NCBI RefSeq assembly: GCF_030762805.1
Contig: NZ_CP129113.1
Coordinates: 294,001-358,000, forward strand
Direction: 5' to 3'
Source of the DNA: Aciduricibacillus chroicocephali
Lineage (GTDB): Bacteria; Bacillota; Bacilli; Bacillales; Amphibacillaceae
Length of the DNA stretch: 64,000 nt
The notes beneath the pieces are model-generated. The model did not search any database. It was not told the DNA's origin and saw only the letters and a program-made list of their open reading frames with translations. This document shows positions 54,167-62,515 of this stretch, one piece after another. The translations under genes and the position numbers were made by a program. Each line of letters opens with the position of its first letter. The stretch's first letter is position 1.

Positions 54167-54195
54167 TTGCTGAAATTTCGAATTAGTTATATAAT
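54167..54195 (+). promoter_or_regulatory. Sigma-A promoter of metA
   Basis: TTGCTG (54167-54172) and TATAAT (54190-54195) with 17-nt spacing. No S-box/SAM riboswitch is seen between it and the gene. Confidence 0.65.
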
Positions 54196-54274
54196 GATTA
54201 GATATAATCTGTAATATTTTGCAAATCGGGCACCACCATGCCGATATAATTGCCAAGAAAGGAGAGACAGCGCG

Positions 54275-55183
54275 TTGCCGATTAATATACCAAAACAGCT
54301 GCCTGCAGGAGAGATACTAAGAAAAGAGAAAATTTTCGTCATGGATGAGTCTAGAGCGAATACACAGGATATTCGTCCCTTGAATATCATCATTCTTAAC
54401 CTGATGCCGGAGAAAGAAAGGACGGAATTGCAGCTTCTGCGTCTTCTGGGCAATACGCCGCTGCAAGTAAACATCTCCTTTTTACATACGGCTACACATG
54501 AATCGAAAAATGTCAGCAAAACGCATCTTGATGCTTTCTATAAAACATTTGATGAAGTAAAAGAGCGCCGTTTCGACGGGATGATCATTACAGGTGCACC
54601 TGTCGAACACCTTCAATTTGAAGATGTGAATTATTGGGAAGAGCTCAAGGATATCATGGAATGGACGAATACGAACGTGACATCTGTATTCCATATATGT
54701 TGGGGTGCACAGGCAGCACTCTATTATCATTACGGTATCGGTAAGCACAGTTTGCCAGGAAAATGTACTGGTGTTTATAACCACCGGCTTAACGAACCGA
54801 AACTGGAGCTTGTCAGAGGTTTTGATGATGTATTTAAAGCGCCGGTCTCCCGTTATACATCAGTTCATAAAGAAGATATTGAACAGCATCCAGACCTCGT
54901 GCTCGTTTCCGATTCAGATGAGGCCGGTGTGTTTCTGATTATGTCTAAAGATGGCAAGCATATCATGGTAACAGGCCATCTTGAATATGATGCGGATACA
55001 TTGCTGGAAGAATATAAGCGTGATAACGCCAAGGGACTGAATCCTTGTGTGCCGAAATATTATTTACCTAATGATGATGTGACTCAGGCGCCTTTGAATA
55101 CATGGCGTTCGCATACACATTTGCTATATTCGAACTGGCTTAATTATTACGTATATCAGCTTACACCATTTAACTGGGAATGA
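54275..55183 (+). CDS. metA: Homoserine O-acetyltransferase (MetA fold)
   Basis: First committed enzyme of methionine synthesis, 302 residues. It starts with TTG 54275 behind AAGGAGAG. Catalytic Cys142 ([10 protein letters not shown]), His235 and Glu237 (TGHLEYD) are present. Residue 111 is glutamate (TGAPVEHL), the residue that in Bacillus cereus MetA selects acetyl-CoA over succinyl-CoA, so the product should be O-acetylhomoserine although the family is often called succinyltransferase. Monocistronic. Confidence 0.95.
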   Translation: MPINIPKQLPAGEILRKEKIFVMDESRANTQDIRPLNIIILNLMPEKERTELQLLRLLGNTPLQVNISFLHTATHESKNVSKTHLDAFYKTFDEVKERRFDGMIITGAPVEHLQFEDVNYWEELKDIMEWTNTNVTSVFHICWGAQAALYYHYGIGKHSLPGKCTGVYNHRLNEPKLELVRGFDDVFKAPVSRYTSVHKEDIEQHPDLVLVSDSDEAGVFLIMSKDGKHIMVTGHLEYDADTLLEEYKRDNAKGLNPCVPKYYLPNDDVTQAPLNTWRSHTHLLYSNWLNYYVYQLTPFNWE

Positions 55184-55217
55184 AGCTTGCTGAGAGCATG
55201 TTTCCCGAAGTAGGGCG

Positions 55218-55252
55218 AAGATTCCTGAAGGGATCTTCGTCCTTTGTTGTTT
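55218..55252 (+). terminator. Probable terminator of metA
   Basis: CGAAGAT and ATCTTCG pair around a small loop; the following sequence is moderately U-rich (TCCTTTGTTGTTTT). Confidence 0.6.
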
Positions 55253-55280
55253 TATATGAAACTATGAAAGGAGCAATGAG

Positions 55281-55841
55281 ATGGCGAACAATAAAGAAAT
55301 TTTCATGGCTTTCTTCCGAGCCGGGATGCTCGGTTTCGGAGGGGGACTTTCAGCAATTCCATTCATGCACCGGGAAGTTGTAACGAAGTATGGTTGGCTG
55401 GATGATGAAGAATTTGGAGATATATTAGCGCTGGCCAATACACTTCCAGGGCCAATTAATACAAAACTTGCCGGCTATATCGGTTGGCGGTTAACTGGAT
55501 TTGGAGGGCTGATTATTGGGATAGCCGCTACAATTTTCCCGACAGCTATTCTCCTCATTCTCTTGCTTACAGTTCTGAACGCATACAAGGATCGAAGTTG
55601 GGTTCAAGGAATGGCACAAGGTGTCATACCTGTAGCTGGCGTCATGATCGGTGTACTCGCAATCGATTTTGCGAAAAAGTCAAAGAAGTCGATGGGGTGG
55701 ATTCGGGCGATTACCCTGATCGCGTTCAGTATACTGATTATGCTTATTCTTGGTCTCCATCCAGCATTGCTTATAGTCATGCTTATTGCAGCTGCACTGC
55801 TGTCCCCGGGGAAAAAACGTGAAGAGCAGGTGGATAAATGA
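55281..55841 (+). CDS. Chromate transporter, N-terminal CHR half
   Basis: Short CHR-family protein of 186 residues with one CHR domain: FFRAGMLGFGGGLSAIPFM at the start and LANTLPGPINTKLAGYIGW. Short CHR proteins work as pairs of opposite topology to export chromate (or transport sulphate). It overlaps the next gene by 4 nt (ATGA). Equivalent to the ywrB-ywrA pair of Bacillus subtilis. Good AAGGAGC site. Confidence 0.9.
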   Translation: MANNKEIFMAFFRAGMLGFGGGLSAIPFMHREVVTKYGWLDDEEFGDILALANTLPGPINTKLAGYIGWRLTGFGGLIIGIAATIFPTAILLILLLTVLNAYKDRSWVQGMAQGVIPVAGVMIGVLAIDFAKKSKKSMGWIRAITLIAFSILIMLILGLHPALLIVMLIAAALLSPGKKREEQVDK

Positions 55842-56368
55842 TTTATTGGAAGATCTTCATGGCAAACTTTGTTGCGAATCTTCTTGGATATGGGGGTGGT
55901 CCTGCTACCATCCCATTGCTGGAACATGAGGTAGTAGAACGGTATGGCTGGTTTACGACAAATGAATTCAGCGAGCTTGTTGCCCTTGGAAATGGTTTGC
56001 CTGGTCCGATTGCGACGAAGATGGCCGCTTACATTGGATACGAGCAGGGTGGTATTCTTGGTGCATTGATTGGCCTGTTCGCAACTGTTGCTCCATCTAT
56101 GATTCTCATGTTAGCTTTGCTCGGAATCCTCATGAAGTATAAGCATTCTCCTAAAGTTCAGCGTCTTGCTCAGTATGTGCGTCCGGCAATTGCAGTTCTG
56201 CTAGCTGTCATGGCTTATGATTTCTTCTTTAGCTCTTATGAAGTTGCCGGTTTCTGGCATATGGCTTTTATTGCAGTTGTCAGTTTCCTGTTGCTGGAGA
56301 AGTTCAAAGTAAATCCCGTTTTTGTCGTAATCGGTGCCCTTATTTATGGCGGAATCCTGCTTGGATAA
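55838..56368 (+). CDS. Chromate transporter, C-terminal CHR half
   Basis: Partner short CHR protein, 176 residues, with the motifs FVANLLGYGGGPATIPLLE and LGNGLPGPIATKMAAYIGY. Translation is coupled to the upstream gene by the ATGA overlap. Together they equal one long ChrA. Chromate as real substrate is by family only. Confidence 0.9.
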   Translation: MIYWKIFMANFVANLLGYGGGPATIPLLEHEVVERYGWFTTNEFSELVALGNGLPGPIATKMAAYIGYEQGGILGALIGLFATVAPSMILMLALLGILMKYKHSPKVQRLAQYVRPAIAVLLAVMAYDFFFSSYEVAGFWHMAFIAVVSFLLLEKFKVNPVFVVIGALIYGGILLG

Positions 56369-56439
56369 AGAGAGTCCTAGATTCTTTAGAGTTAGTCATA
56401 GCAGGCTGACTTTTCCAGTCTAAAATGCCTAGTGAGTTA

Positions 56440-56489
56440 TTGACTAACTTTAAGCCTGTGTTATAATTAAGTAAAATTTTCAGCAAGTT
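56440..56489 (+). promoter_or_regulatory. Promoter and CodY-box-like site of the ABC operon
   Basis: TTGACT (56440-56445) and TATAAT (56462-56467) with a 16-nt spacer. Overlapping the expected start, AATTTTCAGCAAGTT (56475-56489) matches 13 of 15 positions of the CodY box AATTTTCWGAAAATT. Confidence 0.6.
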
Positions 56490-56551
56490 TGTATAATTAT
56501 GACTACACATATTGCTGAATTGCCAAAAAGGCAGCAGGGGGAGCATGAATT

Positions 56552-57541
56552 ATGAAGAATTGGGTGAAGTTGACTGCAGTCGCACTCGCGAGTACAGCTG
56601 TGCTCGGTGCTTGTGGCAAGAGTGATACAGACGGCAAAAGCAGTGGTTCAAAAGATGCGGATTACACGATTGGTGCTACTCAAATAGTAGAGCATCCATC
56701 ATTGGATGCCGCATACAAAGGGTTCCAGGAAGCAATTAAGGACAAGGGGCTTAAAGTTAAATACGATTTCCAAAATGCACAAAATGATAAATCTAACGTA
56801 AATACAATATCAAATAACTTCGTTTCAAAGAAAGTAGACTTGATTTTTGCAAACTCTACACCAAGTGCGCTTGGTGCATTGCAAGCTACAAAGGAGATTC
56901 CAATTGTTTTCACTTCTGTAACTGATGCTGTAGAGTCAGGGATTGCCAAGTCGAGAGAAGACCATCCGGATAATATTACAGGTGTTCTTGATTTGCATCC
57001 TGATGCAATCAAGAAAACAGTCGATTTCATTAATGAAAACTTCAAGGGAGCAACTGTTGGGCTGTTGTACAATGCAGGAGAGCAGAACTCTGTTACACAA
57101 ATCAAGCAGGTTGAGAAGGCAGGCAAGGGGACTGATTTGAAGTTCGAAAAACGAACAGTTTCTACATCTGCTGAAGTGAGCCAGGCTGCAAAGACATTGG
57201 CTGGAAAAGCGGACGTAATCTATGTTGTTACTGACAATACAGTTGTATCTGCGCTTGACAGTGTTGTTAAAGTGGCGAATGAGCAAAAGATTCCACTAGT
57301 CGTCGGTGAGCCGGAATCATTGAATAAAGGCGGATTCGCTACATTTGGAATTGACTACCATTCTATCGGCTATAGAGCTGGTGAAATGGCAGTAGATATC
57401 CTGAAGGGTGATAAAAAGACAAAAGATCTTCCTATTGAATACCCTCAAGATATGAAGCTTATGATCAATAAGAAAGCTGCTGAAAAACAAGGCGTTAAAT
57501 GGAACAAAGCTTGGGACAAAAACGCTGAAATCGTAGACTGA
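56552..57541 (+). CDS. ABC importer substrate-binding lipoprotein (PF04392 type)
   Basis: Extracellular binding protein of 329 residues; signal peptide with lipobox LGAC (Cys21) and a Ser/Gly/Lys linker. The two-lobed fold of the ABC_sub_bind family is recognisable: TQIVEHPSLDAAYKGFQEA, NSTPSALGALQA, PIVFTSVTDAV, and GFATFGIDYHSIGYRAGE. Members of this family include TrpX-like proteins for aromatic amino acids; substrate here unknown. A CodY-like site suggests a nutrient, perhaps an amino acid. First gene of a three-gene importer. Confidence 0.9.
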   Translation: MKNWVKLTAVALASTAVLGACGKSDTDGKSSGSKDADYTIGATQIVEHPSLDAAYKGFQEAIKDKGLKVKYDFQNAQNDKSNVNTISNNFVSKKVDLIFANSTPSALGALQATKEIPIVFTSVTDAVESGIAKSREDHPDNITGVLDLHPDAIKKTVDFINENFKGATVGLLYNAGEQNSVTQIKQVEKAGKGTDLKFEKRTVSTSAEVSQAAKTLAGKADVIYVVTDNTVVSALDSVVKVANEQKIPLVVGEPESLNKGGFATFGIDYHSIGYRAGEMAVDILKGDKKTKDLPIEYPQDMKLMINKKAAEKQGVKWNKAWDKNAEIVD

Positions 57542-57568
57542 TTAAGTTGTCACTAATTTAAATATGAA

Positions 57569-57596
57569 GGGGAAGCGGAGTGTGAACCGCTTCCCC
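57569..57596 (+). terminator. Intra-operon hairpin
   Basis: GGGGAAGCGG/CCGCTTCCCC, 10-bp GC-rich stem without a U-run, between the binding-protein and permease genes. More likely a stabilising or attenuating structure than a full terminator, raising the yield of binding protein. Confidence 0.6.
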
Positions 57597-57666
57597 ATTA
57601 AAAGTTTGCAGGTTATAAAGATTTTACATCAGAGAAAAGCTTTAGGCCGCGAGAAGGAGAATTGAC

Positions 57667-58647
57667 ATGTTTATTTCTTTATTTGGCGCTGTTGAATCCG
57701 GCATGATTTATGCAATTATGGCTTTGGGAGTCTATTTGTCCTTCCGCGTCCTTGACTTTCCGGATTTAACAGTAGACGGCAGTTTTGTAACCGGAGCGGC
57801 TGTCGGCACGGTTTCCATCATGAATGGTGTACCGCCGATCATGGCGACAATTTTAGCGGCGCTGGCTGGGTTTGTAGCTGGCTGCATTACCGGCATTTTG
57901 CATACGAAGGGCAAAATAAACCCATTGCTTTCTGGGATTTTAATGATGATTGCTCTTTATTCCATCAACTTGCGCATTATGGGACAGCCGACACTTTCAA
58001 TGTTGAACGACCGGACATTTTTCAACCAGTTGCAGGATCTTTGGGCTAAGACTGGTATTGATAAGGCACTCAATAGTGGGCTGTCTGCAATTGGTTTAGA
58101 CCAGCCTGGTACATGGTCAATCTTAATTTTGATGTTGGTTGTTACGCTTGCCATTAAATTCCTAACTGATTTCTACTTGAAAACAGAAGTAGGTCTGGCA
58201 CTTAGAGCGACTGGAGATAACAAAAAGATGATTCGCAGTTTCTCGGCCAACACAGATCTGCTAATCATCTCAGGGTTGGGGCTTTCCAATGCGCTTGTTG
58301 CTCTCGCTGGCGGTCTTGTCGCTCAGCATGATGGTTTTGCTGATGCAGGCATGGGAATCGGTATGATCATTATCGGTCTTGCCTCTGTTATTATTGGTGA
58401 AGCGCTATTCGGTACGAAAAGTATTGCGAGAACAACACTTGCAGTAATCGGTGGAGCAATCATTTACCGGATCGTTGTGACGCTTGCTTTGCAAGTCGGT
58501 TTCCTTGAAACAGGAGATATGAAGCTGATTACAGCTCTGCTCGTTATTATTGCGCTCGTAGCTCCGAAGGTTGTTCAAGGACAGCGTGAGAAGAAGAGAA
58601 GAGCGAGAAAACGTCAAGAAATTGAACAGCAGGCAGAGGGGGCTTAA
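57667..58647 (+). CDS. ABC importer permease
   Basis: Membrane subunit of 326 residues (BPD_transp_2 type, about 8-9 helices). It begins with GAVESGMIYAIMALGVYLSFRVLDFPDLTVDGSF, the pattern of permeases paired with PF04392 binding proteins. Lysine/arginine-rich C-terminal tail. Two nt before the ATPase gene. Confidence 0.92.
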   Translation: MFISLFGAVESGMIYAIMALGVYLSFRVLDFPDLTVDGSFVTGAAVGTVSIMNGVPPIMATILAALAGFVAGCITGILHTKGKINPLLSGILMMIALYSINLRIMGQPTLSMLNDRTFFNQLQDLWAKTGIDKALNSGLSAIGLDQPGTWSILILMLVVTLAIKFLTDFYLKTEVGLALRATGDNKKMIRSFSANTDLLIISGLGLSNALVALAGGLVAQHDGFADAGMGIGMIIIGLASVIIGEALFGTKSIARTTLAVIGGAIIYRIVVTLALQVGFLETGDMKLITALLVIIALVAPKVVQGQREKKRRARKRQEIEQQAEGA

Positions 58648-58649
58648 CA

Positions 58650-59444
58650 ATGCTGGATTTGCAAAACATCATGCTAACGTTCAATGAGGGTACACCAGAT
58701 GAGAAGCGAGCTTTGCAAAGGCTTAATTTACATTTGGCTGAAGGAGACTTTGTAACAGTCATTGGTAGTAACGGAGCTGGTAAATCAACATTGATGAACG
58801 TCATTTCGGGTAATTTAGTTCCTGATGCAGGAAATGTCTTAATTGATGGGAAGCAGGTAGTGCACCTTCCAGAATACAAGCGTTCAGCATATATAGGCCG
58901 TGTTTTTCAAGATCCGATGGCTGGGACTGCTCCAACAATGACAATAGAGGAGAACCTCGCAATGGCTTATTCGCGTAATAAGCGCCGTACCCTCTCATTT
59001 GGAGTGAACAAGAAGCGCCGCGAATTGTTCGTGGAGTATTTGAAAACATTGCATCTTGGACTTGAGAATCGACTGACAGCAAAAGTCGGGCTACTATCCG
59101 GTGGAGAACGCCAGGCCCTTTCACTGCTTATGGCTACATTCACTGAGCCGAATATATTGCTGCTTGATGAACATACAGCAGCGCTGGATCCTTCACGTGC
59201 AGAGCTGATTACGAATTTGACGAAGGAGATTGTCGACAAGTTCCAGCTGACAACTCTAATGGTCACCCATAACATGCAGCAGGCCCTTGACCTTGGGAAT
59301 CGCCTGATTATGATGGATAAGGGACAAATCATCTTTGAAGCTTCAGGAGCGGAGAAGCAGAAGCTGACGATCAATGACCTGATGAATGAATTCCAGCGTA
59401 TTCGCGGCGTTCAATTTGAAAGTGACCGTGCTGTACTTGGTTAA
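58650..59444 (+). CDS. ABC importer ATP-binding protein
   Basis: ATPase of 264 residues: Walker A GSNGAGKST, signature LLSGGERQALSLL, Walker B NILLLDEHTAALD, H-loop VTHNMQQAL. Energises the importer with the two preceding genes. Ends at a strong terminator. Confidence 0.94.
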   Translation: MLDLQNIMLTFNEGTPDEKRALQRLNLHLAEGDFVTVIGSNGAGKSTLMNVISGNLVPDAGNVLIDGKQVVHLPEYKRSAYIGRVFQDPMAGTAPTMTIEENLAMAYSRNKRRTLSFGVNKKRRELFVEYLKTLHLGLENRLTAKVGLLSGGERQALSLLMATFTEPNILLLDEHTAALDPSRAELITNLTKEIVDKFQLTTLMVTHNMQQALDLGNRLIMMDKGQIIFEASGAEKQKLTINDLMNEFQRIRGVQFESDRAVLG

Positions 59445-59459
59445 ATTATAGATAAACAT

Positions 59460-59503
59460 AAAATCGGCTCTGTCCTTAGTAGGGACAGAGCCGATTTTAT
59501 TAT
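59460..59503. terminator. Bidirectional terminator
   Basis: AAAATCGGCTCTGTCC and complement around a short loop with A/U runs; the 3' part touches the end of the convergent AI-2E gene. Confidence 0.88.
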
Positions 59504-60723
59504 TTCTTGCGGAAAATGTGGTGATCTTGATCTTTATCATATGGATGATGAAATTCATCAGATAGCTGATATGTCCCTGCGTCGGCACCAAAGAATCGAT
59601 TATAACGATCTTTGAATTTGCTATAGAGATACGTGACAATTACTTTCAGAATAGCGTAGCCAGGGATTGCTAGAATGACTCCGAAGACTCCAAACAGATT
59701 ACCTGCAGTCAGTAGGACGAACATGATTGTAAGCGGGTGGATCTGCATTGTCTTACCCATAATGTTTGGAGAGATGAAATGTCCCTCAAGGAATTGGACG
59801 GCAGCCCATACAATCGCCATTTTAAGCAGCATAATTGGGGATGTGACAAGGGCTATGATAATTGCTGGTGTAACGGCTATCATCGGTCCCAAGTACGGTA
59901 CGACACTCGTCACAGCTGCAATAATTGCTAACGTAATAGCATAGTCGAGATCAATAATGAGATAGCCGATATATAGCAGGATTCCTATGCATGTCGCTAC
60001 GATGATCTGTCCCTGGATATAAGAACCTACTTGTACATCCATACGATCAAGAATATGATCGGCATCTGCACGGAACTTTGGAGGTAAGATCTTCAAAAAA
60101 TATTCTTTGAAACGACCGCTGTCTTTCAATAGGAAGAATAGAACAAATGGGAATGTAATCAGAACAATAACGACATGTGTGAGCGTGCTGGCAAAGTTCA
60201 TAATCCCTTCGGCAGCACCGCCAAAATAGTGGCTAATGTCTGCTGGCAGTCTATCCGCCTTTTTCATTACCCATGCATATCCTTGATCATAATAGGTTCC
60301 AAGGAAAGTGCCATCAATCCAAGTTTTGAATCCCATACCCATTTTTTCAATATAGGCTGGGAAGTTCTCACCCAGTTCCATTGCTTGAGTACGGATTGCT
60401 GGTACTGTTACAAAGCTGAGCCATGTAATTAATCCGATGATACCTAATATAAGTATCAGGATGCCCCATATACGTTTGATTTTAAATTTTTCCAACAAGT
60501 TTACAATTGGATTCAATAGATAATAGGCAATGAAAGCCAGAATAATCGGCGGAGCGATTGTTGACATAATGATAAGCAAAGGCTGGAAAACAAATGATAC
60601 TTTATTGAATACGTAGACTGCGATTCCGATAAGTATCAGAATTAGCAGCATAAATAGAAGGTTATACCCACCGAGAAATCGAATCATTCTTGAGGAGGGT
60701 AATTGATTGCTGTTCTTCTCCAT
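59500..60723 (-). CDS. AI-2E family transporter
   Basis: Membrane protein of about 407 residues with eight helices and the AI-2E/PerM core (ISPNIMGKTMQIHPLTIMFVLL, PYLGPMIAV). Members include Na+(Li+)/H+ antiporters and the putative autoinducer-2 exporter, so the substrate is open. The frame extends to 60834 but the extra residues are AT-rich and lack a ribosome site; ATG 60723 has a modest GGGTGTGA. Monocistronic. Confidence 0.85.
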   Translation of the reverse strand: MEKNSNQLPSSRMIRFLGGYNLLFMLLILILIGIAVYVFNKVSFVFQPLLIIMSTIAPPIILAFIAYYLLNPIVNLLEKFKIKRIWGILILILGIIGLITWLSFVTVPAIRTQAMELGENFPAYIEKMGMGFKTWIDGTFLGTYYDQGYAWVMKKADRLPADISHYFGGAAEGIMNFASTLTHVVIVLITFPFVLFFLLKDSGRFKEYFLKILPPKFRADADHILDRMDVQVGSYIQGQIIVATCIGILLYIGYLIIDLDYAITLAIIAAVTSVVPYLGPMIAVTPAIIIALVTSPIMLLKMAIVWAAVQFLEGHFISPNIMGKTMQIHPLTIMFVLLTAGNLFGVFGVILAIPGYAILKVIVTYLYSKFKDRYNRFFGADAGTYQLSDEFHHPYDKDQDHHIFRKK

Positions 60724-60873
60724 TGCATCACACCCGATTCTTAATTTAAGTTTTCTAGGTTTATTCCCTATTTTGACGAAAAAATAGCAATACTTAATTA
60801 GCATTATAGTGTAAAGACAGTATTGCTTCCACAAATAACAGAATTAAGCTGTCATTTGCTGCTTTGGATTATT

Positions 60874-60894
60874 TGTTATATTATATATATAACA
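60874..60894. promoter_or_regulatory. Palindromic operator candidate of the GntR gene
   Basis: TGTTATA-N7-TATAACA, a perfect 7-bp inverted repeat 22 nt before the start of a YtrA-type regulator, suited to autorepression. Confidence 0.55.
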
Positions 60895-60916
60895 GAACTG
60901 AGCAGGAGGCTTTATA

Positions 60917-61303
60917 ATGTTCATTGAAATAAACTTTGAGGCAGAACAGCCAATTTATTCGCAAATTGTTCACCAGATTATTGGTGGTATTGCACGGAAT
61001 GATTTATCAGCGGGGGAATCATTGCCATCTGTGCGAGCGCTGGCTGCTGATATTGGAGTTAATTTGCATACAGTAAACAAAGCGTATCAGCAATTAAAAC
61101 AGGACGGCTATATAATTATCCATCGGCGTAAAGGTGTAACTGTTCATCCTGATGGACCGCCAATTGCAGATGAAGCATTTATAGAGTCATTAAAAGCTGA
61201 GCTGATGCCTAAAGTTGCTGAGGCTGCCTGCAGAAATTTGCAACAGGAAGAATTAATGGAGATTGTTAGAGATATATATAACAGTTTTAGGGGGACTGAG
61301 TAA
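60917..61303 (+). CDS. GntR-family regulator, YtrA subfamily
   Basis: Repressor of 128 residues: winged helix (about 8-75, QIVHQIIGGIARNDLSAGE, LPSVRALAADIGVNLHTVN) and a short C-terminal dimerisation helix pair without a ligand domain, typical for YtrA. The stop overlaps the next start by one nt (TAATG), so the downstream membrane gene is coupled and probably regulated by this protein. AGGAGGC site. Confidence 0.9.
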   Translation: MFIEINFEAEQPIYSQIVHQIIGGIARNDLSAGESLPSVRALAADIGVNLHTVNKAYQQLKQDGYIIIHRRKGVTVHPDGPPIADEAFIESLKAELMPKVAEAACRNLQQEELMEIVRDIYNSFRGTE

Positions 61304-62421
61304 TGGATGGAACGATCTTATTGATTACGGTTTTATTAATGGTTCCTGTCAATTTCATTTTGGCAATCACTCCGTATATTACACGCCAGACGGAAGTGTT
61401 CGGAGTAATAGTCGGGGGCGACTATGTTAAAGACGCGCTTTTCCGTAAATGGCGCCGTCAGTTTGCTGTAACAGCGGGAATTGTACAGTTTCTTTTAATA
61501 ATCGTTTTTGTAGGGGTAGAGGTTCTAGGTTCAATGGATGAAAACAGTATGGCAATTTTATTTTCTATCGTTCTGCTGTGCCAAATTATCGCTGTCGCAA
61601 TTATATATATGATTTTCCACAAAAAAATGAAAGAACTAAAGAAGACCCAACCGGAACTGTTCCGTAATCATGAAAGAGTGCGTATTAGTACAAACTTTCG
61701 AAAGCAGAAACTTACTGTATCCAATTACTGGTTCCTAATTCCGACTTTCATAACTGTTGTTACAATCTTGGTGACATATCGTATGTACGGACAGATTCCA
61801 GATCGTATTCCGCTTCAATATAATTTGAACGGTGAGGCAGTTGAGTTTACGGAGAAGTCAAAGCAGACTGCATTCATGCTTCCAGCGATCCAACTTTCCA
61901 TGACAGTCCTTTTCTTATTTATCAACATTATAATCCGGAAAGCAAAACAGCAAGTTGAAGGGCGAGATATGGAGGCAGACATGCAACGTAATGTGATATT
62001 CCGTTATCGTTGGTCTATATTTCTTCTATTCACGGCTGTATTATTGGTTCTTATGTTTGCGACAATACAAGCTTCACTTATCTGGACTATGCCTGAAAAA
62101 CTATTAATTATTATGCCTTTCCTTTTTACAGCCATTATACTTGGAGCGACTATTTATCTTACAATTACAACAGGGCAGGGTGGAAGCAGGATACGAATTG
62201 AAGGAGAAACGGCATCTCCGGACAGCCCATATGTAGGGCGAGATGAAGATAAATATTGGAAGTTCGGTTTGTTTTATTTTAATAAAAATGATCCATCGAT
62301 ATTCGTTGAGAAACGTTTTGGCATTGGATGGACGAATAACTGGGCACATCCGATTTCATGGTTGTTTATCATTATTGTTATTATACTAGCTGTTGGTCTG
62401 CCTCTCTTCCTAGCGCTTTAG
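61303..62421 (+). CDS. DUF1648/DUF5808 membrane protein
   Basis: Membrane protein of 372 residues with about eight helices. The DUF1648 motif DRIPLQYNLNGEAVEF is at about 160-180, and the C-terminal DUF5808 segment reads YWKFGLFYFNKNDPSIFVEK with GIGWTNNWAHP. In Bacilli such proteins sit next to YtrA-like regulators; SdpI-type immunity proteins share DUF1648, so a role in protection against membrane-active peptides is possible but not shown. Confidence 0.85.
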   Translation: MDGTILLITVLLMVPVNFILAITPYITRQTEVFGVIVGGDYVKDALFRKWRRQFAVTAGIVQFLLIIVFVGVEVLGSMDENSMAILFSIVLLCQIIAVAIIYMIFHKKMKELKKTQPELFRNHERVRISTNFRKQKLTVSNYWFLIPTFITVVTILVTYRMYGQIPDRIPLQYNLNGEAVEFTEKSKQTAFMLPAIQLSMTVLFLFINIIIRKAKQQVEGRDMEADMQRNVIFRYRWSIFLLFTAVLLVLMFATIQASLIWTMPEKLLIIMPFLFTAIILGATIYLTITTGQGGSRIRIEGETASPDSPYVGRDEDKYWKFGLFYFNKNDPSIFVEKRFGIGWTNNWAHPISWLFIIIVIILAVGLPLFLAL

Positions 62422-62458
62422 ATTAGAATTATTGTGATATAATACGATTACGATAAAA

Positions 62459-62496
62459 GAACAGGATTCCCGCAATCAGGGTTTCCTGTTCTTTTT
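62459..62496 (+). terminator. Terminator after the DUF1648 gene
   Basis: GAACAGGATTCCC paired with GGGTTTCCTGTTC (one mismatch pair), then U-run; it lies about 20 nt before the next start and could also act as leader attenuator of that gene. Confidence 0.8.
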
Positions 62497-62515
62497 ACAA
62501 AAGGGGCGACGGTCT

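Noticed and set aside
54120-54274. S-box (SAM) riboswitch before metA
   Set aside because: The conserved S-box core is absent; only a short GGCA/TGCC hairpin near the ribosome site is seen.
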